From assembly GCF_003003355.1 (NCBI RefSeq), contig NZ_PVTQ01000003.1, positions 310,001 through 374,000 of the forward strand: a stretch of DNA of 64,000 bases. Reading direction: 5' to 3'. Below the pieces are notes generated by a model. It had not been told where the DNA came from. It made no database searches and saw only the letters and a list, made by a program, of their open reading frames with translations. Positions 33,212-42,373 of this stretch are shown here, one piece after another. Numbering within the stretch: position 1 is the stretch's first letter; each line of letters opens with the position of its first letter. The position numbers were made by a program, and so were the translations under genes. Source of the stretch: Donghicola tyrosinivorans. GTDB lineage: Bacteria; Pseudomonadota; Alphaproteobacteria; Rhodobacterales; Rhodobacteraceae.

Positions 33212-34033
33212 TCAATCGGGTAATTTTGTTTCGGTGGTTTTCAGGGCCTCGGCGAGGCGGGCACTGGCGCTGCCGGGGCGCAGGGGTTGGGGCTGGCTGT
33301 CGGCGGGCGCCCAACCGGTCAGCACGCAAATCTCGAAGGTTGCGCGGATGCGACCGTCGGGGTCCGAGAAGCCCTCTTGGTAGAGGCTGGCGGCCTCGGT
33401 CAGCACACTGGGCCGTGTGGGGTGCTTGAGGCGACCCGACAGGGCATTGCCTTCGCCCATCATGCGCAGTTCCTGCATCAGCTTGAACGGGTGGTCATAG
33501 CGCACGGTGACGCGCCATGTGTCGCTGACGGGCAGGGCAAGGCCGGAGCGCTGCAAAAGGCCCCCAAGGTCGCGGATGTCGCCCATGGGCAGCACACGGG
33601 GGCTGAGGCCGCCTGTGATGCGGGATTCGGCCTCTGCCAGACAGGCGCGCAACTCGTGCAGGGTTTGGCCGCCGAACAGGGTCGCCACCAGCAGGCCGTC
33701 GGGGCGCAGGGCGCGGCGGGCCTGAATCAGCTGTCCCACCGGATCATTGGCCCAATGCAGGTTCAGGGCGTGGATCACCAGATCGCGGCTTTGCTCCTGT
33801 AGGGGCAGGGTATCTTGGGGCGGGATGACCTGAGCTTGGGGTAGGCGGTCCTGCCATAGCTGTGCCCAAGGGCTGATCACGGCCACATCCGTAAACGTTC
33901 TGTTAACCAAAGCGAGGCGATCCTGCAGGTCGTCTGCAGCGGCCTCTTGCAGGAACAGCAGGGGATCGCGAGCGGCGCGGAGCAGGTTTCGGGCGCGGGC
34001 GCCAGTATCGGTGAGGGGTGCGGGATTTTGCAT
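33212..34033 (-). CDS. SAM-dependent methyltransferase, BioC/NDUFAF5-like
   Basis: 273 aa. The family is recognised from the N-terminal RARNLLRAARDPLLFLQEAAADDLQDRLALVNRTF (cut: RDPLLFLQEAAADDLQDRL), HALNLHWANDPVGQLIQARRALRPDGLLVATLFGG (cut: NLHWANDPVGQLIQARRALR) and VTVRYDHPFKLMQELRMMG. Mitochondrial NDUFAF5 relatives hydroxylate a complex I subunit, so an assembly role is possible. Motif I is degenerate. Its ATG abuts the start codon of comF head-to-head. Confidence 0.85.
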   Translation of the reverse strand: MQNPAPLTDTGARARNLLRAARDPLLFLQEAAADDLQDRLALVNRTFTDVAVISPWAQLWQDRLPQAQVIPPQDTLPLQEQSRDLVIHALNLHWANDPVGQLIQARRALRPDGLLVATLFGGQTLHELRACLAEAESRITGGLSPRVLPMGDIRDLGGLLQRSGLALPVSDTWRVTVRYDHPFKLMQELRMMGEGNALSGRLKHPTRPSVLTEAASLYQEGFSDPDGRIRATFEICVLTGWAPADSQPQPLRPGSASARLAEALKTTETKLPD

Positions 34034-34777
34034 ATGTCAGGTTCTAGTCTGGTGTTGGGGACAATTCAAACAGCGCTTCGGGTTATGTTTCCAGCCCGAT
34101 GTCTGGGGTGTGGTGAAATGGTCGAAAGCGATTTCGCCCTTTGCGGACCCTGTCGGCGGGATACCCATGTGATCGGCGGCCTGATTTGTGACTGTTGCGG
34201 CGTGCCCTTGCCCGGTCATAGCGACCAGCTTGAGCATTGTGATGCCTGTTTGCAGGTGGCGCGTCCATGGGGGCGGGGGCGGGCCGCGCTGGTCTATGAG
34301 GGGCGCGCACGGCAGATGGTGCTGGCTTTGAAGCACGGGGATAGGACCGACGTTGCGCGGGGCATGGCGCCGTTGCTGCGGGCCGCAGGGCGCGATCTGC
34401 TGCAAGAGGGGGCCGTTCTGGTACCGGTCCCCCTGCATCGCCAGCGCCTTTTGCGGCGACGGTACAATCAGGCGGCACTGCTGGCAGGCGCTTTGGGGCA
34501 ACTGTCGGGACACCTGCACATCCCCGATGCGCTTGAGCGGCCGATCGTCACGCCTCCGATGGAAGAGATGGAACGCGAGACGCGTTTTCAGACCGTTGCA
34601 GATGCGATCCGTCTGAACCCTCGTCGTGCCGCTGCATTGAAGGGGCGTGCGGTGATCGTGATGGATGATGTGATGACCTCTGGTGCCACGCTTTCCGCCT
34701 GCACTCAGGCGCTGGAACACGCAGATGTGCATTCGGTTGACGTGCTGACGTTAGCACGCGTTGCGCAGGCGCTCTAA
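34034..34777 (+). CDS. comF: ComF-family phosphoribosyltransferase-like protein
   Basis: 247 aa. An N-terminal zinc-binding part with four or more Cys pairs (ARCLGCGE, LCGPC, CDCCG, CDAC) is followed by the PRTase domain: VPVPLHRQRLLRRRYNQAALLA and the PRPP-binding loop VIVMDDVMTSGATL. In naturally competent bacteria ComF is needed for uptake of transforming DNA; in roseobacters its role is uncertain. Start 34034 forms CATATG with the divergent methyltransferase start. ATG 34085 is an alternative that would leave space for a promoter. Confidence 0.9.
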   Translation: MSGSSLVLGTIQTALRVMFPARCLGCGEMVESDFALCGPCRRDTHVIGGLICDCCGVPLPGHSDQLEHCDACLQVARPWGRGRAALVYEGRARQMVLALKHGDRTDVARGMAPLLRAAGRDLLQEGAVLVPVPLHRQRLLRRRYNQAALLAGALGQLSGHLHIPDALERPIVTPPMEEMERETRFQTVADAIRLNPRRAAALKGRAVIVMDDVMTSGATLSACTQALEHADVHSVDVLTLARVAQAL

Positions 34778-34811
34778 ATCGTCATGATGCATTCCAAGAA
34801 TGGAGTATCTG

Positions 34812-35072
34812 ATGCAGCCTGTCGAAATCTACACCTCGCCTCTTTGCGGCTATTGCCACGCGGCCAAGCGCCTTTTGACCCAGAAAGGCGTGACTTTCAC
34901 CGAGATCGACGTGCTTCAACACCCCGAACGCCGGTCCGAGATGATGGACCGCGCCCATGGCAGTCACACGGTTCCGCAGATTTTCATCGGCGAGACCCAC
35001 GTGGGCGGCTGCGATGATCTTTACGCTCTGGATCGTGCGGGCAAGCTGGACCCGATGCTGGCTGACGCATGA
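34812..35072 (+). CDS. grxC: glutaredoxin 3
   Basis: 86 aa, thioredoxin fold. The active site is CGYC (C12, C15), the cis-Pro loop is TVPQIFIGETHVGGCDDL, the GSH-binding surface of GrxC. It reduces protein and GSH-mixed disulfides in the cytoplasm. ATG 34812 follows GGAG; ATG 34800 would add four residues. It overlaps the nitrilase-type gene by 4 nt (ATGA). Confidence 0.94.
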   Translation: MQPVEIYTSPLCGYCHAAKRLLTQKGVTFTEIDVLQHPERRSEMMDRAHGSHTVPQIFIGETHVGGCDDLYALDRAGKLDPMLADA

Positions 35073-35899
35073 AGGCCGCGCTGCTGCAGATCACCTCGTC
35101 TGACGATCCTCAGGCGAATCTGGCCATGCTGGGCCCGCTGATCGAAGAGGCGGTCCAGAACGGCGCAGGTTTTGTCCTGACGCCCGAGGTGACGAACTGC
35201 GTGTCGTCCTCGCGCCAGCATCAGGTGCAGGTGTTGCAGCATCAGGACGACGATATCACCCTTGCGGGCCTTCGGGCGCAGGCAAAGCGGCACGGGATCT
35301 GGCTGTTGATCGGGTCGTTGGCGCTCAAGACCCATGACGCGGACGGGCGCTTTGCCAACCGGTCTTTCCTGATCGATCCCGAAGGGCAGATCAAAGCCAC
35401 CTACGACAAGATCCACATGTTCGACGTTGAGGTCTCGGAAACGGAAACCTACCGCGAATCAGCTGGCTACCGCCCCGGTGACCGTGCCGTTCTGGCCCAA
35501 ACCCCTTTCGGCGCGATCGGCATGGCGATTTGTTATGACGTCCGCTTCCCCCATCTCTTCCGCGATCTGGCAAAAGCAGGCGCCCAGATCCTGACGGTGC
35601 CATCAGCCTTTTCACCGGTCACGGGCGCGGCCCATTGGGAAACGCTTTTGCGTGCCAGAGCCATAGAATGCGGGGCATATGTGCTGGCACCGGCCCAATG
35701 CGGCACCCATCCAACCGCGACGAATGCGCCCCGAAAGACGTGGGGGCATAGCCTTGTGGTGGATCCATGGGGTAATATTGTTACTCAGGCAGGCGCGGCC
35801 CCGACAATACTCTATATTGATCTGGACCTCACTGCGGTGGCACAAACGCGCAAACGTATTGCTGCACTGCAACATGACCGCCCTTACCAGGGGCTGTAA
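35069..35899 (+). CDS. carbon-nitrogen hydrolase, Nit1/Nit2 type
   Basis: 276 aa. The nitrilase-superfamily triad is complete: E40 (LTPEVTNC), K114 (YDKIHMFDV) and C155 (AICYDVRFP). The Nit1/Nit2 subfamily hydrolyses omega-amides or deaminated glutathione, a metabolite-repair activity; coupling to grxC by a 4-nt overlap fits the deaminated-glutathione amidase assignment. Confidence 0.9.
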   Translation: MKAALLQITSSDDPQANLAMLGPLIEEAVQNGAGFVLTPEVTNCVSSSRQHQVQVLQHQDDDITLAGLRAQAKRHGIWLLIGSLALKTHDADGRFANRSFLIDPEGQIKATYDKIHMFDVEVSETETYRESAGYRPGDRAVLAQTPFGAIGMAICYDVRFPHLFRDLAKAGAQILTVPSAFSPVTGAAHWETLLRARAIECGAYVLAPAQCGTHPTATNAPRKTWGHSLVVDPWGNIVTQAGAAPTILYIDLDLTAVAQTRKRIAALQHDRPYQGL

Positions 35900-35923
35900 C
35901 GAGTCCGATAGTCGAAAGAGCCG

Positions 35924-36379
35924 ATGGCAATTGACAAGAACAGCGCGCTGGCAGTCACCCTGTTCAGCGAAATCCTGACCGTAGACCAGTTGGCGCGGAA
36001 CCGTCTGTCGAAGGTTCTGCCCAAAGGCATGGAGATTTCGCATTTCTCGGTGCTCAACCACCTTGCCTTCTCAGGCGAGGAACGCACACCCGCACAACTG
36101 GCCAAAAGCTTTCACGTCACGCGCGGCGCGATGACCAATACGCTGAACCGTCTGGAATGGGCGGGTTACGTGCATATCCGCCCCGATTGGGACGATGCCC
36201 GCCGCAAACTGGTGAATATCAGCCCCGCTGGCAAACGGGCCCGCGATCTTGCGCTTGAGGCGATCACCCCGATGATCCACGAAGTTGTCAGCGCCTTGGG
36301 TGATGAAAAAGTCCGCGCCGCCTTGCCGACATTGCGTGAATTGCGCCTGCGCCTTGAAGACGAACCGGGCACATCCTGA
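35924..36379 (+). CDS. MarR-family transcriptional regulator
   Basis: 151 aa. The winged helix comprises ISHFSVLNHLAF, TPAQLAKSFHVTRGAMTNTLNRLEWAGYVHIRPDWDDARRKLVNISPAGK (shown as TPAQLAKSFHVTRGAMTN and the wing DWDDARRKLVNISPAG). It should act as a dimer. Target and ligand are unknown. It lies 24 nt downstream of the nitrilase gene in the same direction. Confidence 0.92.
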   Translation: MAIDKNSALAVTLFSEILTVDQLARNRLSKVLPKGMEISHFSVLNHLAFSGEERTPAQLAKSFHVTRGAMTNTLNRLEWAGYVHIRPDWDDARRKLVNISPAGKRARDLALEAITPMIHEVVSALGDEKVRAALPTLRELRLRLEDEPGTS

Positions 36380-36514
36380 AAACCGGCGCTGCCTGCTTCT
36401 TCTTGAAACAATTACTCAATAAAACGCCGGTCTGCCAAAGGGCGCGACCGGCGTACACGTACTTCGGGCTTCCTTATTGCCCAAATACTCACGTCATGTC
36501 GTGTACCCAGAGGC

Positions 36515-37258
36515 TCAGCGTTTCACACTTGCGGTGACGTAGTTCACACTCAGATCGCGGTCCGACAGACGCCAGCTCCACCCTACGGGGTTAAAGACAA
36601 AGCCCGTCCGGTCCACCGGCTCCAGCCCTGCTTTGGTGATCATTGCGCATAGCTCGTCGGGGGTGATGAACTTGTGCCACTCATGGGTGCCTTTGGGCAG
36701 CCAGCGCATGACGTATTCAGCGCCGACAATCGCCATGGCAAAGCTCTTGGGGTTGCGGTTGATGGTTGAACATAGCATCAAACCGCCCGGTTTCAGCAGC
36801 TGCTGGCAGGCATCCAGATAGGCTTGCGGGTCGGCCACATGCTCGACCACTTCCATGTTCAGAACCACATCGAATTGCTCGCCCGCTGCGGCCAAGGCTT
36901 CGGCGGTGGTGTGGCGATAGTCGATCTCTAGGCCCGACTGTTCTGCATGGACCTGTGCGACGGGGATGTTGCGCTCGGCTGCATCGGCGCCGACCACGGT
37001 GGCGCCAAGACGCGCCATGGGCTCGGACAAAAGACCGCCGCCGCAGCCGATATCCAGCAGGCGCAGACCGGCAAAGGGCTTTGCGGCGCTGCGATCCAGA
37101 CCGAATTCGCCTGCGATCTGGCGGGTGATATACTCCAGCCGGCAGGGGTTCAGCATATGGAGCGGCTTGAATTTGCCGTTCGGATCCCACCATTCGGCGG
37201 CCATTGCCTCGAATTTTGCCACTTCGTGGTCGTCAACGGTGGACAGCTGCGCTTGCAT
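36515..37258 (-). CDS. ubiG: ubiquinone biosynthesis O-methyltransferase
   Basis: 247 aa. Both O-methylation steps of ubiquinone synthesis are carried out by UbiG. The N-terminal [33 protein letters not shown] is diagnostic (core [20 protein letters not shown]), motif I is [20 protein letters not shown], and [14 protein letters not shown] follows. It is preceded by AGGGAG. Divergent from the iminopeptidase gene. Confidence 0.95.
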   Translation of the reverse strand: MQAQLSTVDDHEVAKFEAMAAEWWDPNGKFKPLHMLNPCRLEYITRQIAGEFGLDRSAAKPFAGLRLLDIGCGGGLLSEPMARLGATVVGADAAERNIPVAQVHAEQSGLEIDYRHTTAEALAAAGEQFDVVLNMEVVEHVADPQAYLDACQQLLKPGGLMLCSTINRNPKSFAMAIVGAEYVMRWLPKGTHEWHKFITPDELCAMITKAGLEPVDRTGFVFNPVGWSWRLSDRDLSVNYVTASVKR

Positions 37259-37328
37259 TCTGATCTCCCTGTGGTCTTTTGGGCGCTACGCTTCATATAG
37301 TCTTTAGAAAAGAAAATTCTTGGTCCAA

Positions 37329-38312
37329 ATGCGCGCAGCCCAGTTCCTATATCCAAGCACCACCCCCTTTGACCAGCGGATGCTGGATGTCGGGAATGGC
37401 CACAAGGTTTATGTGGAGCAATGCGGCAACCCCGACGGCATCCCCGTTGTGGTTCTGCACGGCGGTCCCGGTGGTGGTACCAGCCCTGCCATGCGCCGCT
37501 ATTTCGATCCCGCAGTCTACCGTGTTGTGCTGTTCGATCAGCGCGGCTGCGGACGGTCCACGCCGCTGGCCAGTGTGGAAAACAACACCACATGGGATCT
37601 GATCCGCGACGCAGAGTTGATCCGCAAGACACTGGGCATCCGCCGCTGGGTGCTGTTCGGCGGCAGCTGGGGCGCAACGCTGGCGCTGGTCTACGCCGAG
37701 ACCCACCCCGAGGTCGCCCTGCACCTTGTTCTCCGTGGGGTCTTCCTTATGACCCAGTCGGAACTTGATTGGTTCTATGGCGGCGGCGCGGGGCATTTCT
37801 GGCCTGATGTCTGGAAACAATTCGTCGATCTGGTCCCCGTTGAAGAGCGTGGTGATTTAATCAGCGCCTATCACAAGCGTCTGTTCGGCAGGGATATGTC
37901 TGTCCAGCTAACCTTCGCGCGGGCGTGGTGCGCGTGGGAGAATGCGCTGGCGGCTATCAACTCGAACGGGGCTTCGGGGTTCGATGTGCCTGCAGATTAT
38001 GCGCGGACCTTTGCGCGGCTTGAGAATCACTATTTCATCAACCACGGCTTCCTTGAGGAAGACGGGCAAATCCTGCGGGATATCCACCGTCTGAAGGGGA
38101 TTAACGGCACAATTGTGCAAGGGCGCTACGATATGATCTGCCCGCCCGTCAGCGCCTATAATCTGTCCAAGGCGTGGCCGGACAAGGGGTGCGATCTTCG
38201 GATGATCCCCAATTCGGGGCACGCGCTTTCAGAACCTGGAATTACAGCAGAACTGGTTCGCATCATGGACAACCTGCACAATACCCGTCTGAGGCAGGTC
38301 TTCACGCATTGA
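37329..38312 (+). CDS. pip: proline iminopeptidase
   Basis: A 327-aa alpha/beta-hydrolase of peptidase family S33. The oxyanion strand VVVLHGGPGGGTSP, FDQRGCGRSTP, the nucleophile Ser in FGGSWGATLALVYA, Asp in GRYDMICPP and His in NSGHALSEP complete the triad. It releases N-terminal Pro from peptides. Start ATG 37329 is preferred to TTG 37320; neither has a strong ribosome binding site. Confidence 0.92.
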   Translation: MRAAQFLYPSTTPFDQRMLDVGNGHKVYVEQCGNPDGIPVVVLHGGPGGGTSPAMRRYFDPAVYRVVLFDQRGCGRSTPLASVENNTTWDLIRDAELIRKTLGIRRWVLFGGSWGATLALVYAETHPEVALHLVLRGVFLMTQSELDWFYGGGAGHFWPDVWKQFVDLVPVEERGDLISAYHKRLFGRDMSVQLTFARAWCAWENALAAINSNGASGFDVPADYARTFARLENHYFINHGFLEEDGQILRDIHRLKGINGTIVQGRYDMICPPVSAYNLSKAWPDKGCDLRMIPNSGHALSEPGITAELVRIMDNLHNTRLRQVFTH

Positions 38313-38362
38313 CTTGATGCCTTCGATAGCCCACCCAAGCGGGGCAAAACCGGAGGTATGGT

Positions 38363-39373
38363 ATGAAAAAGGCGCTGATTACAGGCTCGGCAGGGTTCAT
38401 CGGTTTCCATCTGAGCCAGCGTTTGTTGCAGGATGGCTTTAAGGTCATCGGTTTTGATAGCCACAACGATTATTACGATGTGGCTCTAAAAGAAGGGCGC
38501 GAACAGATTCTGCGCCAGTCTCCTGAATTCACCCCCGTCCGTGCCAAGCTGGAGACCCCCGGCGTGCTGCACCAGTTGATCGGGGACGAAAAGCCGGACG
38601 TGATCGTCCACCTCGCGGGCCAAGCGGGCGTGCGCTATTCGATCGACAACCCGCAAGCCTATGTTGAGGCGAACCTGATCGGCGTTTTCAATCTGCTTGA
38701 GGCCGTGCGCGCGACGCCTTGCAGCCATTTGCTGATGGCCTCGACCAGCTCGGCCTACGGGGCGAACAGCAAGATGCCTTATGTCGAGACCGTGAAGGCC
38801 GACCACCAGATGTCCTTCTATGCGGCGACGAAGAAGGCGAACGAATCGATGGCGCATTCCTATGCCCATCTCTACGACATGCCCGTCACCATGTTCCGGT
38901 TCTTTACCGTTTACGGTCCGTGGGGCCGTCCCGATATGGCGCTGTTCAAGTTCACCAAAGCGATGCTGAACGGCGATCCGATCGACATTTATAACCACGG
39001 CAAGATGATGCGGGACTTCAGCTACATCGACGATTTGGTGCAGGGGATTCGCCTGCTGATCGACGCCGTGCCGCAGCGTCCCGCGTCTGAGGCCGATATT
39101 GCCGAAGGCGACAGCCTGTCGCCGGTCGCGCCCTATCGTGTTGTGAACATCGGTAACGCCTCGCCCGTGCAGCTTTTAGACTTCATTGAGGCGCTGGAAG
39201 ACGCCTTAGGCATTGAAGCGAAAAAGAATTTCATGCCGATGCAGGCAGGCGACGTGCCTGCGACTTGGGCTGATACCAGCTTGCTGAGCAGCCTGACCGG
39301 CTATGCGCCAAGCACCCCCGTCAAGGAAGGCGTGAAGCGTTTCGTGGACTGGTATCGCGAATTCTACACCTGA
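38363..39373 (+). CDS. UDP-glucuronate 4-epimerase-type NAD-dependent epimerase
   Basis: A 336-aa extended short-chain dehydrogenase. NAD-binding TGSAGFIGFHL at 7-17 and the catalytic Tyr153-x3-Lys157 (SFYAATKKAN) are present. The fingerprint VYGPWGRPDMALFKFTKAML is that of UDP-GlcA 4-epimerases (GAE/LspL), which make UDP-galacturonate for surface polysaccharides. GGAGG precedes ATG 38363. No other polysaccharide genes adjoin it. Confidence 0.92.
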   Translation: MKKALITGSAGFIGFHLSQRLLQDGFKVIGFDSHNDYYDVALKEGREQILRQSPEFTPVRAKLETPGVLHQLIGDEKPDVIVHLAGQAGVRYSIDNPQAYVEANLIGVFNLLEAVRATPCSHLLMASTSSAYGANSKMPYVETVKADHQMSFYAATKKANESMAHSYAHLYDMPVTMFRFFTVYGPWGRPDMALFKFTKAMLNGDPIDIYNHGKMMRDFSYIDDLVQGIRLLIDAVPQRPASEADIAEGDSLSPVAPYRVVNIGNASPVQLLDFIEALEDALGIEAKKNFMPMQAGDVPATWADTSLLSSLTGYAPSTPVKEGVKRFVDWYREFYT

Positions 39374-39378
39374 GAATC

Positions 39379-39410
39379 ACGCCCCCTTGCAATTTTACAC
39401 AAGGGGGCGT
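39379..39410 (+). other. 11-bp hairpin after the epimerase gene
   Basis: ACGCCCCCTTG/CAAGGGGGCGT with a 10-nt AT-rich loop and no T-run. It is probably a 3' hairpin of the epimerase mRNA. Confidence 0.55.
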
Positions 39411-39462
39411 ATATCCACGCCAACAGCGGCGCGTTGAACAAACGTTCCACCGGGAAAGATCG

Positions 39463-39486
39463 ACGGGCCGCGCGCCCGTTTTTTTG
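39463..39486 (+). terminator. leader terminator/attenuator upstream of rimP
   Basis: ACGGGC (39463-39468) pairs with GCCCGT (39474-39479), followed by seven T. It lies 20 nt upstream of the rimP start, so it would terminate transcription before the rimP-nusA-infB operon unless read-through or antitermination occurs. A GGAGG ribosome binding site (39492-39496) follows. Confidence 0.7.
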
Positions 39487-39505
39487 TGCCCGGAGGCACG
39501 TTCTT

Positions 39506-40093
39506 ATGACCAATGACCTGATTGCAAAGACCGCGATCGACCGTCGCATGGCCGAAATCGTCAGCCCTGTGATCGAAGATATGGGCTTTGAACTGGTCCG
39601 CATCCGTCTGCAGGGGGGCAACCAGCCCGTGCTGCAGATCATGGCGGACAAGCCCGATGGCGGTATCGAAGTGGATGACTGCGCCGATATCTCGACTGCG
39701 GTTTCGGCGGTGCTGGACGTAGAAGATCCGATTGTTGAGGCCTACACGCTTGAGGTCTCCAGTCCCGGTATCGACCGTCCGCTGACCCGCCTGAAGGACT
39801 TTGACAACTACAACGGCTATGAGGCCAAGCTTGAAACAAGCGAGCTGATCGATGGTCGCCGCCGTTTCAAGGGCCAGCTGGCCGGTGTCGAAGACGACGA
39901 AGTGTTGATTACGATCACCGAGGGCACCATTGGCCTCAAGTTCGACTGGCTGAGCGATGCCAAGCTGGTTCTGACTGACGAGTTGATCCGCGACATGCTG
40001 CGTGCGCGTAAGGCCGCTGGCGTCGTGGACGAAAATGAATTTGATCTCATCGAAGAAGACAATACGGCCGAGTCCGGCTCTGAGGAGAACTGA
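39506..40093 (+). CDS. rimP: ribosome maturation factor RimP
   Basis: 195 aa, required for 30S subunit maturation. The N-terminal domain [22 protein letters not shown] and the [19 protein letters not shown] ... [20 protein letters not shown] core are diagnostic (shown in part: [12 protein letters not shown]). The C-terminal tail is acidic. ATG 39506 follows GGAGG. First gene of the rimP-nusA-ylxR-infB operon. Confidence 0.95.
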   Translation: MTNDLIAKTAIDRRMAEIVSPVIEDMGFELVRIRLQGGNQPVLQIMADKPDGGIEVDDCADISTAVSAVLDVEDPIVEAYTLEVSSPGIDRPLTRLKDFDNYNGYEAKLETSELIDGRRRFKGQLAGVEDDEVLITITEGTIGLKFDWLSDAKLVLTDELIRDMLRARKAAGVVDENEFDLIEEDNTAESGSEEN

Positions 40094-40094
40094 G

Positions 40095-41720
40095 ATGGCA
40101 ATTACATCTGCAAACCAGCTGGAACTGCTGCAAACCGCAGAGGCTGTGGCCCGCGAAAAGATGATCGACCCCGGTCTGGTCGTCGAGGCGATGGAAGAGT
40201 CGCTGGCTCGTGCCGCCAAGTCGCGCTACGGCAGCGAAATGGACATCCGCGTGAAGATCGACCGCAAGACCGGTCGCGCCACCTTCACCCGCGTCCGCAC
40301 CGTGGTTGAGGATGATCTGCTGGAGAACTATCAGGCAGAGTTGACCGTCAAGCAGGCCAAACAGTACAAGTCGGACCCTCAGGTTGGTGATGAGATCATC
40401 GACGAAGTTCCCGCTGTGGAACTGGGCCGTATTGCTGCGCAGTCGGCCAAGCAGGTGATCCTGCAGAAGGTCCGCGAAGCAGAGCGTGACCGTCAGTACG
40501 ACGAATTCAAGGATCGCAAAGGCACCATCATCAATGGCGTCGTGAAGCGTGAAGAATACGGCAACGTCATCGTCGATATCGGCCGTGGCGAAGGTGTTCT
40601 GCGCCGCAACGAAAAGATCGGCCGCGAAGCCTATCGCCCGAATGACCGCGTACGCTGCTTCATCAAGGACGTGCGCCGCGAAGCCCGTGGCCCGCAGATC
40701 TTCCTGTCGCGCACCGCGCCCGACTTCATGGCAGAACTGTTCAAGATGGAAGTGCCCGAGATCTACGACGGCATCATCGAAATCAAAGCTGTGGCCCGTG
40801 ACCCCGGTTCGCGCGCGAAGATCGCGGTTGTCAGCAACGACGGCTCGATCGATCCCGTGGGCGCCTGCGTTGGTATGCGCGGTAGCCGCGTTCAGGCGGT
40901 TGTGAACGAACTGCAGGGTGAAAAGATCGACATCATCCCGTGGAACGAAGATATGCCGACCTTCCTTGTGAACGCGCTGCAGCCCGCAGAAGTCAGCAAG
41001 GTGGTTCTGGACGAAGACGCCGAGCGTATTGAGGTTGTGGTTCCCGACGAACAGCTGTCGCTGGCCATCGGTCGCCGCGGTCAGAACGTGCGTCTGGCCA
41101 GCCAGCTGACCGGTCTGGATATCGATATCATGACCGAAAGCGATGATTCGGCCCGCCGCCAGAAAGAATTCGAAGAGCGCACCAAGCTGTTCATGGACAC
41201 GCTGGATCTGGACGAATTCTTCGCTCAGCTGCTCGTCTCGGAAGGATTCGCGAATCTGGAAGAAGTGGCCTACGTCGAAGTGGACGAACTGCTGGTCATC
41301 GACGGTGTGGACGAAGGCACCGCCGAAGAACTGCAGGCCCGTGCCCGCGACTATCTGGACGCACAGAACGCCAAGGCGCTGGAAGCAGCCCGCGCATTGG
41401 GTGTTGGCGAAGACCTTATTGAATTCGAAGGCCTCAGCCCCCAAATGGTGGAAGCACTGGCAAATGACGGCGTTCTGACGCTGGAAGACTTTGCCACTTG
41501 CGCGGACTGGGAACTGGCTGGCGGCTGGACCACTCAGGACGGCCAGCGCGTCAAGGACGACGGCATTCTGGAAAAATTCGATGTAAGCCTTGCCGAAGCG
41601 CAGGATCTGGTGATGACCGCTCGCGTCATGCTGGGTTGGGTCGATCCTGAAGAGCTGATCGGTGACAGTGCCGAAGGCGAAGAAGGCGACGACGCCGAAG
41701 TAGAGGAAAACGAAGAATAA
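40095..41720 (+). CDS. nusA: transcription termination/antitermination factor NusA
   Basis: 541 aa. The N-terminal RNA polymerase-binding domain (residues ~1-130), an S1 domain (~[20 protein letters not shown]), KH1 ([20 protein letters not shown]) and KH2 ([20 protein letters not shown]) domains are visible. The C-terminal part has two helix-hairpin-helix-like acidic repeats ([39 protein letters not shown]), the AR-like extension of proteobacterial NusA. GAGGAG lies upstream; the start is 1 nt after the rimP stop. Confidence 0.96.
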   Translation: MAITSANQLELLQTAEAVAREKMIDPGLVVEAMEESLARAAKSRYGSEMDIRVKIDRKTGRATFTRVRTVVEDDLLENYQAELTVKQAKQYKSDPQVGDEIIDEVPAVELGRIAAQSAKQVILQKVREAERDRQYDEFKDRKGTIINGVVKREEYGNVIVDIGRGEGVLRRNEKIGREAYRPNDRVRCFIKDVRREARGPQIFLSRTAPDFMAELFKMEVPEIYDGIIEIKAVARDPGSRAKIAVVSNDGSIDPVGACVGMRGSRVQAVVNELQGEKIDIIPWNEDMPTFLVNALQPAEVSKVVLDEDAERIEVVVPDEQLSLAIGRRGQNVRLASQLTGLDIDIMTESDDSARRQKEFEERTKLFMDTLDLDEFFAQLLVSEGFANLEEVAYVEVDELLVIDGVDEGTAEELQARARDYLDAQNAKALEAARALGVGEDLIEFEGLSPQMVEALANDGVLTLEDFATCADWELAGGWTTQDGQRVKDDGILEKFDVSLAEAQDLVMTARVMLGWVDPEELIGDSAEGEEGDDAEVEENEE

Positions 41721-41743
41721 TTTCTTCGTCAGGAGTGAATGAG

Positions 41744-42364
41744 ATGACCCGTGGGGGCGCAAAACAAGATCGGGAAGACGGTCCCGAACGCAAGTGCATT
41801 GCCACGGGCGAAAGTGGCTCGACCGAAACGATGATCCGTTTCGTGGTCGGGCCGGACAACCAGATCGTCGCGGACGTCATGGGCAAACTGCCCGGCCGCG
41901 GCATCTGGGTGACAGCAGATCGTGACGCGATCGAGACTGCGGTAAAGAAGAACCTCTTTACCCGCGCTGCCAAAACCAAAGTGTCGATCCCCGATGGGTT
42001 GGTCGATCTGGTGACGGCTCAGGTCTCGGCCCGCGTGGTCAATCTTCTTTCGCTGGCCCGCAAAAGCGGACTGGCGGTGGCAGGCTACGAGAAGGTGAAA
42101 GACATGCTCCAGAAAGAGGACGCATTGGTCTTGATCCAGGCCTGTGACGGATCAGAGCGCGGCAAGTCCAAGCTCTCGACGCCCCATTACGGGCGATATA
42201 TCGGCTGGCTTACCTCAGACGAACTGGGGCAGGCATTCGGTCGTGAAAGTGTGATACATGCCGCGCTTGGCTATGGCGGACTCAGCAACCGTGTTGTAGA
42301 GGAAGCCACAAGATTGAAAGGCCTACGCGCGCAAGACGGCGGAATGGGCCGCCGGGAAGGGTAA
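41744..42364 (+). CDS. YlxR/L7Ae-type RNA-binding protein
   Basis: 206 aa. The N-terminal DUF448/YlxR domain (PERKCIATGESGSTETMIRFVVG, GRGIWVTADRDAIETAVKK) is fused to a C-terminal L7Ae-like domain (VVNLLSLARKSGLAVAGYEKVKDML). This fused form is usual in alphaproteobacteria. ATG 41744 follows AGGAG by 8 nt, better than the in-frame GTG 41735. Middle of the rimP-infB operon, so an RNA or ribosome role is likely. Confidence 0.9.
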   Translation: MTRGGAKQDREDGPERKCIATGESGSTETMIRFVVGPDNQIVADVMGKLPGRGIWVTADRDAIETAVKKNLFTRAAKTKVSIPDGLVDLVTAQVSARVVNLLSLARKSGLAVAGYEKVKDMLQKEDALVLIQACDGSERGKSKLSTPHYGRYIGWLTSDELGQAFGRESVIHAALGYGGLSNRVVEEATRLKGLRAQDGGMGRREG

Positions 42365-42373
42365 GACAGCTAG

